From positions 1 through 64,000 of the forward strand of contig JAFXZS010000010.1 in NCBI GenBank assembly GCA_017541105.1: a stretch of DNA of 64,000 bases, in the 5' to 3' direction. Shown here piece after piece: positions 21,203-29,045 of the stretch. A program made the position numbers and the translations under genes. The notes beneath the pieces were generated by a model. The model was not told the DNA's origin. It worked only from the letters and a program-made list of their open reading frames with translations, and made no database searches. The stretch comes from Clostridia bacterium (lineage in GTDB: Bacteria; Bacillota; Clostridia; Christensenellales; Aristaeellaceae). Each line of letters starts with the position of its first letter. Position 1 is the stretch's first letter.

Positions 21203-21835
21203 TCACCTCGGTTTGCTTTTTGCGTCCTCCACAATTCTTCTGGCCAGCTGCCTGGCGCCCAGCAGCAGGAACTCCCATCCGGTCGCGAACAGGCCGAACA
21301 GCAGCGGCTCCACACCCAGCGGAACGCTTTCCGGGTTCCCCGAAAAGGAAACCAGCACCCCGTTGATCACATTGTACGTCGTCACCACCAGCGCCAGAAG
21401 CACATATCCGTACACGATATTCAGGGGCAGGCTGGCAAAGCCTTTCCTGCCGAACATCATCCATCGGTCATTGGCGCCCGGTGTTTTCGCGTAATAGCGG
21501 AAGATGTTGTTGACCATCAGGTCTGTGATAAAACCCATCGCCAGCCCCAGAATCAGGAGCTGATTTTCCCGGCTGGGCACTGCAATCCCCAGCCCCCACA
21601 GAAAGAAGAAACATGCGGCTCCGTGAAACCACCATTTAATCAGAAGCACCTTCAGCCAATCCTTCAGGTGAATCTGCAATCCGGAGCGGTACCTGCGCAG
21701 CTCCGCCTCCGAAACCTTTGGGCTGTTTTCCGGGGAAGCCGTCACCAGGTCCTCCACCGCCTTGGTATTCAGCTGATAGTATTCCGCTGGCGTCCGCGTT
21801 TCCTCCGGCACAGCCTCCCTGCTTTTTCTGCCCAT
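21203..21835 (-). CDS. Small membrane protein of the pectin transport unit (210 aa)
   Basis: Not a family I recognise. A charged N-terminal ~60 residues (RTPAEYYQLNTKAVEDL) precedes about four membrane segments (WWFHGAACFFFLWGLGIAV, LLILGLAMGFITDLMVNNIF, LPLNIVYGYVLLALVVTTYNVI, VEPLLFGLFATGWEFLLLGA) and a basic C-terminus (ARRIVEDAKSKPR). It starts just after the stop of the preceding membrane gene and ends 3 bases before the GH105 start, so it is surely cotranscribed. Being one of four such proteins between the solute-binding protein and the GH105 hydrolase suggests an accessory membrane part of the importer. Confidence 0.75.
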   Translation of the reverse strand: MGRKSREAVPEETRTPAEYYQLNTKAVEDLVTASPENSPKVSEAELRRYRSGLQIHLKDWLKVLLIKWWFHGAACFFFLWGLGIAVPSRENQLLILGLAMGFITDLMVNNIFRYYAKTPGANDRWMMFGRKGFASLPLNIVYGYVLLALVVTTYNVINGVLVSFSGNPESVPLGVEPLLFGLFATGWEFLLLGARQLARRIVEDAKSKPR

Positions 21836-21838
21836 AAC

Positions 21839-22402
21839 TCAGGCATCCTCGGCACTGATGTCAATGGCTGCCATCTCTTCGTTGGCCGCCACCTCGACAG
21901 AGGTGTTGATCTTTTTGATCCAGGGCCTGTATACCGGCAGCAGCGCTGCCAGCGCGGCCCCGGCGGTCAGAAGGATCCGGTGCACCTTCAGCATGCTCTG
22001 TGCGCCCGCGATATAGCTGTTCACGCCTTCCGCGCTGATGGGATTCTCCGCCCGGGTCAGGGCTTCCGTGATTCTTCCATCATAGAAACAGTCGCAGTAG
22101 AATACGACTGCCACCATCAGGAACATCAGCACCAGCATGGGAATATTCGTCTTTTTCCGGTGCGGAAAGGCATTCAGGAAGCACACCAGGCTCAGAATGC
22201 TCAGCAGCATCGTGGCAAACTCTGCCAGTCCCATGCCGGCGCCGTAGACCTTGGCTGTTGTATTCGAAACCTTCGTCAGGTTCAGGCTGTAGTAGACAAA
22301 GGCGGCTGCCAGCACTGCCAGAGCAATCATCTGCGGTTTGCGTTTCAGGGAAACCATCCATTTCCGCAGAAATTCCGGCTTTTTCGAAGGAGCTTTCGCC
22401 AT
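21839..22402 (-). CDS. Small membrane protein of the pectin transport unit (187 aa)
   Basis: 187 residues with a basic N-terminus (KKPEFLRKWMVSLKRKPQ) and about four membrane segments (MIALAVLAAAFVYYSLNL, MGLAEFATMLLSILSLVCFLNAF, IPMLVLMFLMVAVVFYCDCFY, ILLTAGAALAALLPVYRPW), ending in an acidic cytoplasmic-looking tail (EVAANEEMAAIDISAEDA). Family not recognised. It starts two bases after the upstream ATPase stop. Sits between an ATPase and another small membrane protein, so a role with the ABC importer is likely but unproven. Confidence 0.75.
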   Translation of the reverse strand: MAKAPSKKPEFLRKWMVSLKRKPQMIALAVLAAAFVYYSLNLTKVSNTTAKVYGAGMGLAEFATMLLSILSLVCFLNAFPHRKKTNIPMLVLMFLMVAVVFYCDCFYDGRITEALTRAENPISAEGVNSYIAGAQSMLKVHRILLTAGAALAALLPVYRPWIKKINTSVEVAANEEMAAIDISAEDA

Positions 22403-22404
22403 AA

Positions 22405-23481
22405 TCAGTTTCCCCCCTTCCGGATCGCGTTTGTCGTTTCCCTGTCAAAGAAATGCTTCCGGCCAAACCGCATCCCGGCCGTATCCCCGTTCCGGTAGTC
22501 CGCCCAGCCCCGGAGTTTGGCCACCACGTGGCTGCCGTTTCCGATCTGCCCGTGCACCAGTGTGTTCATGCCGAGGTTTTCATTGTTGTTCACCCGGACC
22601 TCAAGGCTGCCGTCCGCGGTGATATTCTCCGGCCGGACGCCCAGGATGATCTGCCTGCCGTAATAGTCCTTCAGCGTATCCTTTTCCTCGTCCGACAGTT
22701 CGACCTCAAAGCCGTTCCCTTTCAGCTTTCCATCTTCAAAGCCCATGTCCGGGTAGAAATTCATGGGCGGCAAGCCGATGAACCCGGCCACAAAGGTATT
22801 GTTCGGCCGGTCATAAAGCTCCAGCGGCGTCCCGATCTGCTGGACATGGCCCATGCTCATGCATACAATCCGGTCCGCCAGCGTCAGCGCCTCCGTCTGG
22901 TCATGGGTCACATACAGCATCGTTGCCTGCAGCCGCTTATGCAGCAGCAGGATTTCTCTCCGGGTAGCGCCGCGCAGCTTCGCGTCCAGGTTGCTCAGCG
23001 GCTCGTCGAAAAGGAACACCTTCGGGTTCCGGACGATGCTGCGCCCCATGGCGACACGCTGCCGCTGGCCGCCGGAGAGCTGCGCCGGCTTTTTGTTCAG
23101 CTGGCTGGTCAGTCCCAGAATTTCCGCCGCGGCCAGCACCTTCTTATGGATGACATTCGGATCTTCCCGGCGCAGGGTCAGGGAAAATGCCATGTTTTCA
23201 TAGACAGTCATATGGCCGTACAGGGCATAGTTCTGAAACACCATGGCCATATCCCGGTCCTTTGCCGGCGTCTGGGTGATATCCCTGCCGTCCAGCAGCA
23301 GATGTCCGGCTGAAATATCCTCCAGCCCGGCCACCATCCGCAGGGTCGTGCTTTTTCCGCATCCGGAAGGGCCAACCAGGACGATCAGTTCGCCGTCCCG
23401 GACATCCATGTTGAAATCAAAGACCGCCTGCACCTTGTTGTCATAGATCTTGTCCAGATGCTGCAAGCTCAGCTCCGCCAT
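22405..23481 (-). CDS. UgpC/MsmX-type sugar ABC transporter ATPase (first copy)
   Basis: 358 residues from ATG 23481, chosen because GGAGG lies 9 bases upstream and the family N-terminus (MAELSLQHLDKIYDN) begins there; a longer in-frame start overlaps the upstream gene. Walker A GPSGCGKST, signature LSGGQRQRVAMG, Walker B VFLFDEPLSNLD, H-loop YVTHDQTEAL, then a TOBE-type regulatory domain. ATPases of this class often serve several sugar importers. Being encoded with LplB/YtcP-type permeases is notable, since such systems frequently lack a dedicated ATPase; here there are two. Confidence 0.94.
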   Translation of the reverse strand: MAELSLQHLDKIYDNKVQAVFDFNMDVRDGELIVLVGPSGCGKSTTLRMVAGLEDISAGHLLLDGRDITQTPAKDRDMAMVFQNYALYGHMTVYENMAFSLTLRREDPNVIHKKVLAAAEILGLTSQLNKKPAQLSGGQRQRVAMGRSIVRNPKVFLFDEPLSNLDAKLRGATRREILLLHKRLQATMLYVTHDQTEALTLADRIVCMSMGHVQQIGTPLELYDRPNNTFVAGFIGLPPMNFYPDMGFEDGKLKGNGFEVELSDEEKDTLKDYYGRQIILGVRPENITADGSLEVRVNNNENLGMNTLVHGQIGNGSHVVAKLRGWADYRNGDTAGMRFGRKHFFDRETTNAIRKGGN

Positions 23482-23482
23482 C

Positions 23483-23986
23483 TTACGCAGCCTCCTTCCC
23501 GGCGCCTTCAGCGTGCCCGTAGGATGCCAGGGCGGCACTCTTGTGCCGGTTGATCAGCCCTGCCGCCAGCAGGCACAGTGCGCTCAGCGCCAGATATGCG
23601 ACCACCCGGATGTATTGCCCGTCCTGCATGACGGGCGTATCCGCGCCGCCGATCTTGATCACCGCGCTGTGCGCCTGCGCCGGCAGGATGAAAATCCGGA
23701 GTACCTGTCCGGCCGCCAGCCCGTACAGCAGCGGGGAATACTTCTTCTGATAGTTCTTGACGCCCTCGGAAGCCAGGAACGTAATCAGCATGAAAAGCAG
23801 ATTATAGACGATCGAGCCGCCCACCAGAATCTGGTAGTACCAGGATCCCACGTCCGATTTATAGATTGAAATGAAATACAGAACATTCATCAGAATCGCC
23901 AGATAGCAGAGGCGGGAGGAAGATGTGTTCTTCACATAACGCATCCGGTCCGTCCGGATCGCGCGGTCGTTCATCGCCTGCGTCAT
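23483..23986 (-). CDS. Small membrane protein of the pectin transport unit (167 aa)
   Basis: 167 residues with about four membrane segments (LCYLAILMNVLYFISIY, WYYQILVGGSIVYNLLFMLITFLA, YSPLLYGLAAGQVLRIFILPA, RVVAYLALSALCLLAAGLI) and a short charged N-terminus. It overlaps the preceding membrane gene by four bases (ATGA) and ends two bases before the ATPase ATG, so translation is coupled on both sides. No family recognised. A polar loop with GGADTPVMQDGQYIR lies between segments three and four. Confidence 0.75.
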   Translation of the reverse strand: MTQAMNDRAIRTDRMRYVKNTSSSRLCYLAILMNVLYFISIYKSDVGSWYYQILVGGSIVYNLLFMLITFLASEGVKNYQKKYSPLLYGLAAGQVLRIFILPAQAHSAVIKIGGADTPVMQDGQYIRVVAYLALSALCLLAAGLINRHKSAALASYGHAEGAGKEAA

Positions 23987-24573
23987 GCCGCCGCCTCCTT
24001 TCCCGTGGCAATCAATTGCTGTTCCTCTTTCATGAGTTGTCGTTTCCAGAAGACATTTACCACCAGCAGAACGATGCCGGCCAGCAGCAGTCCGAACAGC
24101 AGATAGTGGATGTCGAACCAGAAGGTGGATTCCGTATAGAGCGTTTTTCGTTTGGCTGCATGGGCTGCCAGTTCCTCAAAGTTGATCTGCAGGAACTGCG
24201 CCTTGAAGGCCTCAATCTGTCCGTGTGCCCACACTGAGAAGGCGGCGCCGCCCGCCGTGACCAGCGCTGTGGCACAGTAATTGCCGATGTAGTATTTCCG
24301 CCGGCTGTGGGTGCTGGTGACGAACAGGGTCAGGCACAGCAGGATCATCCCGATGGAACACCTCAGAAACATCTTGTTGAAATCCTGCATATCGTAGTAC
24401 ACCCGGGAACCCGTTACCGTGGACTTGTCCAGGTTGTTCGCGCTCCGGATGGTGCTGTACAGCGCGTCATACAGATCGGTCATGATGCCCAGTGAATAGA
24501 TAAAAATCAATGCGCTGACAGCCAGGAGCGCCAGACAGAGAATTTTCTGCAGCCTGACCTGCTTTTTATACAT
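23983..24573 (-). CDS. Small membrane protein of the pectin transport unit (196 aa)
   Basis: I prefer ATG 24573 (MYKKQVRLQK), where AAGGA sits 11 bases upstream; ATG 24585 lies directly on that site. About four membrane segments (ILCLALLAVSALIFIYSLGI, MFLRCSIGMILLCLTLFV, NYCATALVTAGGAAFSVWAH, YLLFGLLLAGIVLLVVNVFW) flank a long soluble loop (ESTFWFDI region and an RSANNLDKSTVTGSRV segment). It is the first of the small membrane genes after the solute-binding protein and overlaps the next by four bases. Function unknown; likely part of the importer by position. Confidence 0.75.
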   Translation of the reverse strand: MYKKQVRLQKILCLALLAVSALIFIYSLGIMTDLYDALYSTIRSANNLDKSTVTGSRVYYDMQDFNKMFLRCSIGMILLCLTLFVTSTHSRRKYYIGNYCATALVTAGGAAFSVWAHGQIEAFKAQFLQINFEELAAHAAKRKTLYTESTFWFDIHYLLFGLLLAGIVLLVVNVFWKRQLMKEEQQLIATGKEAAA

Positions 24574-24620
24574 AACCGATCCCATCCTTTTCTTCGATCC
24601 GGGGCAATCCGGGGAAACCC

Positions 24621-24645
24621 GCCCGGAGGGAAAGCCCCTCCGGGC
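24621..24645 (-). other. Intercistronic hairpin after the solute-binding protein gene
   Basis: GCCCGGAGGG (24621-24630) pairs with the CCCTCCGGGC run ending at 24645 across a short AAAGC loop. No T-tract follows. Such hairpins after binding-protein genes often stabilise the upstream mRNA and raise binding-protein level over membrane components. Confidence 0.6.
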
Positions 24646-24678
24646 AGGCGTACTGTAAATGTTCTCGTTCGGAGCGGA

Positions 24679-26763
24679 TTACTTCAGGGTTTCCGCGTAA
24701 TCCAGCAGCGCTTCCCAGGCGCCTTCCTTGATGGTCAGGTACTGCGCGCCCATCATGGTGTCCGCAACATACGCGGCCGCTTCTTCGGCGGAGCCCATGC
24801 CTTCGGCGGTGAAGCCCTTCGCGATGATATCCACCAGGATGTTCTCCTGATCCTTGCCGCCCTGGAACTTGGAGTTCAGGTCGGTAAAGCCGCCCAGCTC
24901 ATCGTTTTCCGCCTTGGTGGTCGGAAGCACGGTAGGCACGGAGGTGTACCAGGCATTCTCCGGCAGGCCCAGCGCGGGATGCTTGATGGTTCCCAGGCCG
25001 ATGGCGACGGAGATCCTGCCGGCACCTTCCTGGCCGATTTCACAGGTGCACTGATACTCGAACGCCTGGCTCTTCATGAAGCTCAGCGTGGAGCCCAGGA
25101 ACTGGCGGGCATAGTTGGTGTAGTTGCCGTTGGCCTTCTCCCACAGCTCATCCCAGGTCGCTTCCGCGATTACAGGCATCTGCTTTCCGTTGAAGTCAAA
25201 GGTCACATAGCTGCCGTCTTCGTTCTTCATGATGAATTCATCGGGACCGTAGCTCATGCGGATCACGCCTTCGGGGGAATACGCGTAATCGATCAGCGCC
25301 AGGGCTGCGTTCAGCTTGTTGGTGTCGCCGCCGACGCCGGCCACGGAGATGCCCCAGCCATCCGTCTTCACGGAGCGCCAGCTCTCGGTAAACCGCATAT
25401 AATTGCCGCCTTCCGTGCCGTCTTCCCAGCGGGCAACGGGCACCATCACGGCCATGTAAGCTTCGCCTTCCTGCAGGGCGGTCACGTTGTAAAGGGTCTG
25501 CGTCTGGTTGTAGTCATAGTGCATGAATCCCAGGTCATTCTCCAGATAATTCTGGGTCTTGACATCCTCGCCGTTCATGAAGGCTTCGGAAATCAGGCCT
25601 TCCTGCACCAGCTGATTCATCCGTGCCAGCGCTTCATAGGTGGCCGGCTCCTGGCGGGCATCTCTCAGCTCGTTGTTGCCGTCCACGTACAGGTAATCCT
25701 GGCGGGATTCCAGGCCGCGCACGCCGAACAGGTGGCCGGCAAACCGGAACATGTCAACCCGGCGCTGGTTGTTCGCGTCTTCACGGGAGAACAGGCCCTG
25801 TACGGTGTCCGTGCCGTTCAGCGTCTGGGGGTTGGCCACGACGCAGCGCAGCAGCGCGACCAGCTCATCCGCGTCCCACGCGGCGTTCTGGCCGATGAAC
25901 AGGTTGCTCCGCTCGGTACCGTAATATCCGTTGTACGTCTTGTCAATGTATTCACGCAGCATATTGACCGCGGTCACACCGTCAAGAGCGCCGGCAGCGT
26001 TCATCTTCTCGATGATGTTGCCGTAAGCATCGTAATCCTTGGTCAGGGCGATCACCCGGTAATCGTTGGCGGCGGCATCGTACTCGGGCGTATCGATGGT
26101 CACCTGTCCGCTGGTGGGCATATAGGGCTCGTACACGGGAGCCGCCAGTTCCTTGCTGGCTTCCGCGGTGAACTCGCCTTCGCCGTCCAGCAGCTTCATC
26201 ACCCAGTCCACACGCATCAAGGGCATCCGTTCGATGTCATCCACACCGTCGAAGTAGGGGCTGAAGTAAATCGCGCCGGTATCGGTGTTGCCGGTAATGG
26301 ACAGGCGGACGATGGGGTTTTCTTCCAGGTACGCCTTGAAGTTGGGCATCTGGTCCAGGTATTCGGCAATATTGACCACCAGGCCGGCCTCGCCCGCTTC
26401 ACTCAGTTTCGCGGCTGTGCCGGACAGCACATCCACGTTATCCATCTGCTCTTTCCAGTAGTCGAATTCCTTCGCCGCGCCGTTGCCCTGATACACGCTT
26501 TCGAACTTGATCTTCAGCGTATCCTCCAGGGTTTCCCACGTGGGCTTCAGGTCACCGGTGTTGTAGGTTTTTCCGTTGGCCAGGGTAATCCCATCGCCGG
26601 CCACTTCCGCGTCAAACACCAGGCCGGTTTTTGCGTTGTTGTAACCGGTACCCATGCGCAGCACGGTTCCCTCCGCGTAGGGCAGAGCGCTTTCCGCGCC
26701 GGCAAGGCTCACCATGGTCAGGACCATGGCCAGTGCCAGGATCAGAGACAAGACCTTTTTCAT
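24679..26763 (-). CDS. Extracellular solute-binding protein of a pectin-oligomer ABC importer
   Basis: 694 residues, longer than the usual ~500-560 of LplA-like type-1 binding proteins. The signal peptide (MKKVLSLILALAMVLTMVSLAGAE) has an AGA signal-peptidase-I type end and no lipobox Cys, so the mature protein may not be lipid-anchored. Features of family 1 binding proteins include WETLEDTLKIKFESVYQG, the GWGISVAGVGGDTNKLNAALALIDYAYSPEG-type region (residues ~455-485) and EATWDELWEKANG. AGGAGG lies 9 bases before the ATG. It follows LplB- and YtcP-type permeases, whose substrates in this setting are probably unsaturated rhamnogalacturonan or oligogalacturonides. Confidence 0.9.
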   Translation of the reverse strand: MKKVLSLILALAMVLTMVSLAGAESALPYAEGTVLRMGTGYNNAKTGLVFDAEVAGDGITLANGKTYNTGDLKPTWETLEDTLKIKFESVYQGNGAAKEFDYWKEQMDNVDVLSGTAAKLSEAGEAGLVVNIAEYLDQMPNFKAYLEENPIVRLSITGNTDTGAIYFSPYFDGVDDIERMPLMRVDWVMKLLDGEGEFTAEASKELAAPVYEPYMPTSGQVTIDTPEYDAAANDYRVIALTKDYDAYGNIIEKMNAAGALDGVTAVNMLREYIDKTYNGYYGTERSNLFIGQNAAWDADELVALLRCVVANPQTLNGTDTVQGLFSREDANNQRRVDMFRFAGHLFGVRGLESRQDYLYVDGNNELRDARQEPATYEALARMNQLVQEGLISEAFMNGEDVKTQNYLENDLGFMHYDYNQTQTLYNVTALQEGEAYMAVMVPVARWEDGTEGGNYMRFTESWRSVKTDGWGISVAGVGGDTNKLNAALALIDYAYSPEGVIRMSYGPDEFIMKNEDGSYVTFDFNGKQMPVIAEATWDELWEKANGNYTNYARQFLGSTLSFMKSQAFEYQCTCEIGQEGAGRISVAIGLGTIKHPALGLPENAWYTSVPTVLPTTKAENDELGGFTDLNSKFQGGKDQENILVDIIAKGFTAEGMGSAEEAAAYVADTMMGAQYLTIKEGAWEALLDYAETLK

Positions 26764-26963
26764 GAATGTTTCCCTCCTATTATATTTACGGTCGGTTTCC
26801 CGCCCGTTAGGATACCGTGTTGCTTATGACTCCTTCACTCCGCCCACATTGAACCCCTTGGCGAAGTCTTCACCGGAATAACCGAAGGGGTCCCCTTACT
26901 CCTTCACCCCGCTCAAATTGGTCCCCTTTGCGAAGTTTTCACTGGAATAACCGAAGGGGTTAA

Positions 26964-26984
26964 GGGGGCGATCGGAAAGCCCCC
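26964..26984 (-). other. Hairpin of the permease tail unit, second copy
   Basis: GGGGGC (26964-26969), loop GATCGGAAA (26970-26978), GCCCCC (26979-26984). Same loop as the gyrB hairpins; no T-tract. Confidence 0.8.
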
Positions 26985-27052
26985 TTACTCTTTTACCTCG
27001 CCCACATTGGTGCCCTTGGCAAAGTGTTCGCTGGAATAACCGAAGGGGTTAA

Positions 27053-27073
27053 GGGGGCGATCGGAAAGCCCCC
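27053..27073 (-). other. Hairpin directly after the YtcP-type permease stop
   Basis: GGGGGC (27053-27058), loop GATCGGAAA (27059-27067), GCCCCC (27068-27073), abutting the stop codon. Identical to the copy 89 bases away. Confidence 0.8.
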
Positions 27074-27964
27074 TTACTCTTTTACCCCGCCCACATTGGT
27101 GCCCTTGGCGAAATATTTCTGAATAAAGGGATAGATCACCAGGATCGGAATAATCGAACATACAATCAGCGCGTAGATCATTGAATCCGGTGCGTACACC
27201 CGGTCCCAGCCCGTCATCTGGTCCGGATCCGTATACATTTCCAGCTGCAGCCGGATAAACACCTGCAGCGGATGCTCGTTGCCGTTGGAAATCATCTGCC
27301 GGGCCCAGAAGTATCCGTTCCACCGGCTGATGGCGAAGAACAGGGCTACCGTGGCAATCGTACTCTTGCTCATCGGGATGTACACCTTGTTCAGCACCTG
27401 CAGCTCGGTGGCACCGTCCACGATGGCAGCCTCCTCGATCTCGCTGGGCACATTCTCAAAGGCATTCCGCAGCAGAATAATGTTCATGGCCGCCATACCC
27501 ATGGCAATGACCACCAGCCATTTGTCGTCCATAATCCCGATGGACTGGAACACCCGCTGCGTATCCAGATAGTTCAGGTATTGGGGCACGATGCCCGCGC
27601 TGAACCACATCGTGAAGACCAGGAAGAAGTTGAAGGTCTTCCGGAACAGGAGCCGTTTCTTGCTCAGCGCGTAGGCGCCGAGAATCGAGACCCCCAGGGC
27701 CCACAGCGTTCCGTAGAAGGTCAGGAACAGCGTATTGGCATAGGAGTTCCAGAACATGTTGTTGGAAAACATGCTGGCAAAAGCTTCAAATTGAAGATCC
27801 TTCGGCAGCAGCACGACTTCGCTGTATTCCACCGCGTGCCGGCCGCTCATGGATGCGGACACCGCGTACACAAAGGGATACAGGCACATCAGTGCAAAGG
27901 CGGTCAGAAGCACATAGCTGAGAATCCGGAAGATCAGCTCGGAGATTTCCAGTTTTCTTTTCAT
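27074..27964 (-). CDS. YtcP-type carbohydrate ABC transporter permease
   Basis: 296 residues from ATG 27964 (MKRKLEISELIFRI), which has GGAGG 8 bases upstream; longer in-frame starts run into the LplB-type gene. Six membrane segments of the MalG-like fold; the EAA loop reads EIEEAAIVDGATELQVLNKVYIPMS (residues ~175-198), contacting the ATPase. The family-typical end QKYFAKGTNVGGVKE is present and intact. It pairs with the LplB-type permease and the following binding protein. Oddity: its last codons are repeated three times downstream. Confidence 0.94.
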   Translation of the reverse strand: MKRKLEISELIFRILSYVLLTAFALMCLYPFVYAVSASMSGRHAVEYSEVVLLPKDLQFEAFASMFSNNMFWNSYANTLFLTFYGTLWALGVSILGAYALSKKRLLFRKTFNFFLVFTMWFSAGIVPQYLNYLDTQRVFQSIGIMDDKWLVVIAMGMAAMNIILLRNAFENVPSEIEEAAIVDGATELQVLNKVYIPMSKSTIATVALFFAISRWNGYFWARQMISNGNEHPLQVFIRLQLEMYTDPDQMTGWDRVYAPDSMIYALIVCSIIPILVIYPFIQKYFAKGTNVGGVKE

Positions 27965-27977
27965 CCCGGCTCCCTCC

Positions 27978-29039
27978 TCAGTACAGCGATGTGTTCGCGG
28001 CTTTGCGGGCAATCGTATTCGCGCCGATCACCAGCAGCATTCCCACCACGTTGTTCATCATTTCCGCCGCGCTGGCAATGCCGGTACCGGCGCCGCCTCC
28101 GAGTCCCGTCCGGTAGGACAGGGTGGAAATCACGTCCGCCGTCATATACGTCTTGGTGTTGTACAGCAGCATGACCTTCTCATACCCGATGTTCAGCAGC
28201 GAACCGATCCGCGTGATCAGCATGATCACAATCGTGCTCAGAATGCTGGGCAATACCACATACCGCATCTGCGCCCATTTGCCCGCGCCGTCGATCTGTG
28301 CCGCCTCATAGCTCGTGGGAGAGATTGCGATAATCGCGGCAAAGAACACAATGCTTCCGTATCCCGCCTCCTCCCAGATCCCGCTGATCTGGTAAATTGC
28401 CCGGAAATAATCCGGGTTGTTCAGCAGTCCGGCGTTGCCGATTTCCTCTGAAATCAGCCCCAGTTTTGTCAGTGCCTGGCTGACGATCCCCATCTGCCCG
28501 ATGATGGATCCCTGCTTCACCAGCATGGTGACCAGGGAGGTCATGACAACCGTGGACATAAACTTCGGCAGGTACGTCATGACCTGCAGGGTGCTCCGTG
28601 CCGCGTTGGAACGCACTTCATTGAAGAACAGCGCCAGAATGATCGGCATCGGAAATCCGAAGCACAGCCCATAAAAGCTGAGCAGGAAGGTATTCCGCAT
28701 CGCCATCCAGAAATTCTGGCTCAGGCTGTCACCGCTCACAAGGAGCCGCTTGAAATAGCTGAAGCCGGAAAAAAGCTGATCGTTTACCGGCAGAATGCCG
28801 TCCGGCACCTTAAAGCTCCCCAGCAGCTCATACATGGGAAAATACCGCCAGAACAGGAACACCAGCAGCATGGGCACCAGCATGACATACAGCCGCCAGT
28901 CCTTTGCGATGGTGCGGCCTACATTCAGCCAGTAATGCTTTTCCACATCATCCCGGACCGCCTGCTCCGGATCTTCCCGGTATTTTCCGGTTTTGGAATC
29001 CAGAATCAGATAATCCGACGCTTTGGCTTTCACCGGCAT
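27978..29039 (-). CDS. LplB-type carbohydrate ABC transporter permease
   Basis: 353 residues with six membrane segments (VMLVPMLLVFLFWRYFP, NTFLLSFYGLCFGFPMPIIL and others) and the EAA motif SYEAAQIDGAGKWAQMRYVV (~residues 253-272). A hydrophilic N-terminal extension of ~45 residues (SKTGKYREDPEQAVRDDVEK) precedes the first segment and is longer than usual for LplB. The ATG at 29039 lies almost on top of AAGGAGG; GTG 29033, two codons in, has ideal 7-base spacing and may be the true start. Forms the heterodimeric channel with the YtcP-type permease. Confidence 0.94.
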   Translation of the reverse strand: MPVKAKASDYLILDSKTGKYREDPEQAVRDDVEKHYWLNVGRTIAKDWRLYVMLVPMLLVFLFWRYFPMYELLGSFKVPDGILPVNDQLFSGFSYFKRLLVSGDSLSQNFWMAMRNTFLLSFYGLCFGFPMPIILALFFNEVRSNAARSTLQVMTYLPKFMSTVVMTSLVTMLVKQGSIIGQMGIVSQALTKLGLISEEIGNAGLLNNPDYFRAIYQISGIWEEAGYGSIVFFAAIIAISPTSYEAAQIDGAGKWAQMRYVVLPSILSTIVIMLITRIGSLLNIGYEKVMLLYNTKTYMTADVISTLSYRTGLGGGAGTGIASAAEMMNNVVGMLLVIGANTIARKAANTSLY

Positions 29040-29045
29040 TCCTCC

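Larger units (their letters stand above)
26764..27073 (-). repeat. Three 3'-terminal copies of the permease gene in tandem
   Basis: This 310-base gap holds no independent gene. After the permease stop (27074) the end FAKGTNVGGVKE-stop recurs three times on the minus strand: HFAKGTNVGEVKE (stop 26985), NFAKGTNLSGVKE (stop 26896) and DFAKGFNVGGVKES (stop 26824). Spacing between the first three stops is exactly 89 bases. The two nearer units are headed by the hairpin GGGGGC-TTTCCGATC-GCCCCC, and all by CCCCTTCGGTTATTCC. Copies nearest the gene match it best; the distant ones differ mainly at third codon positions (GCC/GCA, GGC/GGG, GTA/GTG, AAA/AAG). The remaining ~60 bases to the binding-protein ATG carry only its ribosome binding site and an imperfect hairpin. 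Confidence 0.92.

Noticed and set aside
18887-22498. Very long plus-strand open frame (about 1200 codons) opposite the ATPase, GH105 and membrane genes
   Set aside because: It is antisense to clearly recognisable proteins; high GC at third codon positions creates such open frames. No ribosome site or domain.
26824-27073. CRISPR-like direct repeats
   Set aside because: Units are 89 bp, contain coding ends and a stop codon, and have no unique spacers or cas genes.
26764-27115. Diversity-generating retroelement variable/template pair
   Set aside because: A gene-end duplicate next to a hairpin resembles one, but there is no reverse transcriptase nearby, differences are not confined to adenines, and gyrB is not a plausible target.
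26985-27323. Possible second reading frame extending the permease C-terminus through the repeated tails
   Set aside because: It opens only by frameshift from the permease; no slippery sequence was seen, and the permease ends with its normal family C-terminus.
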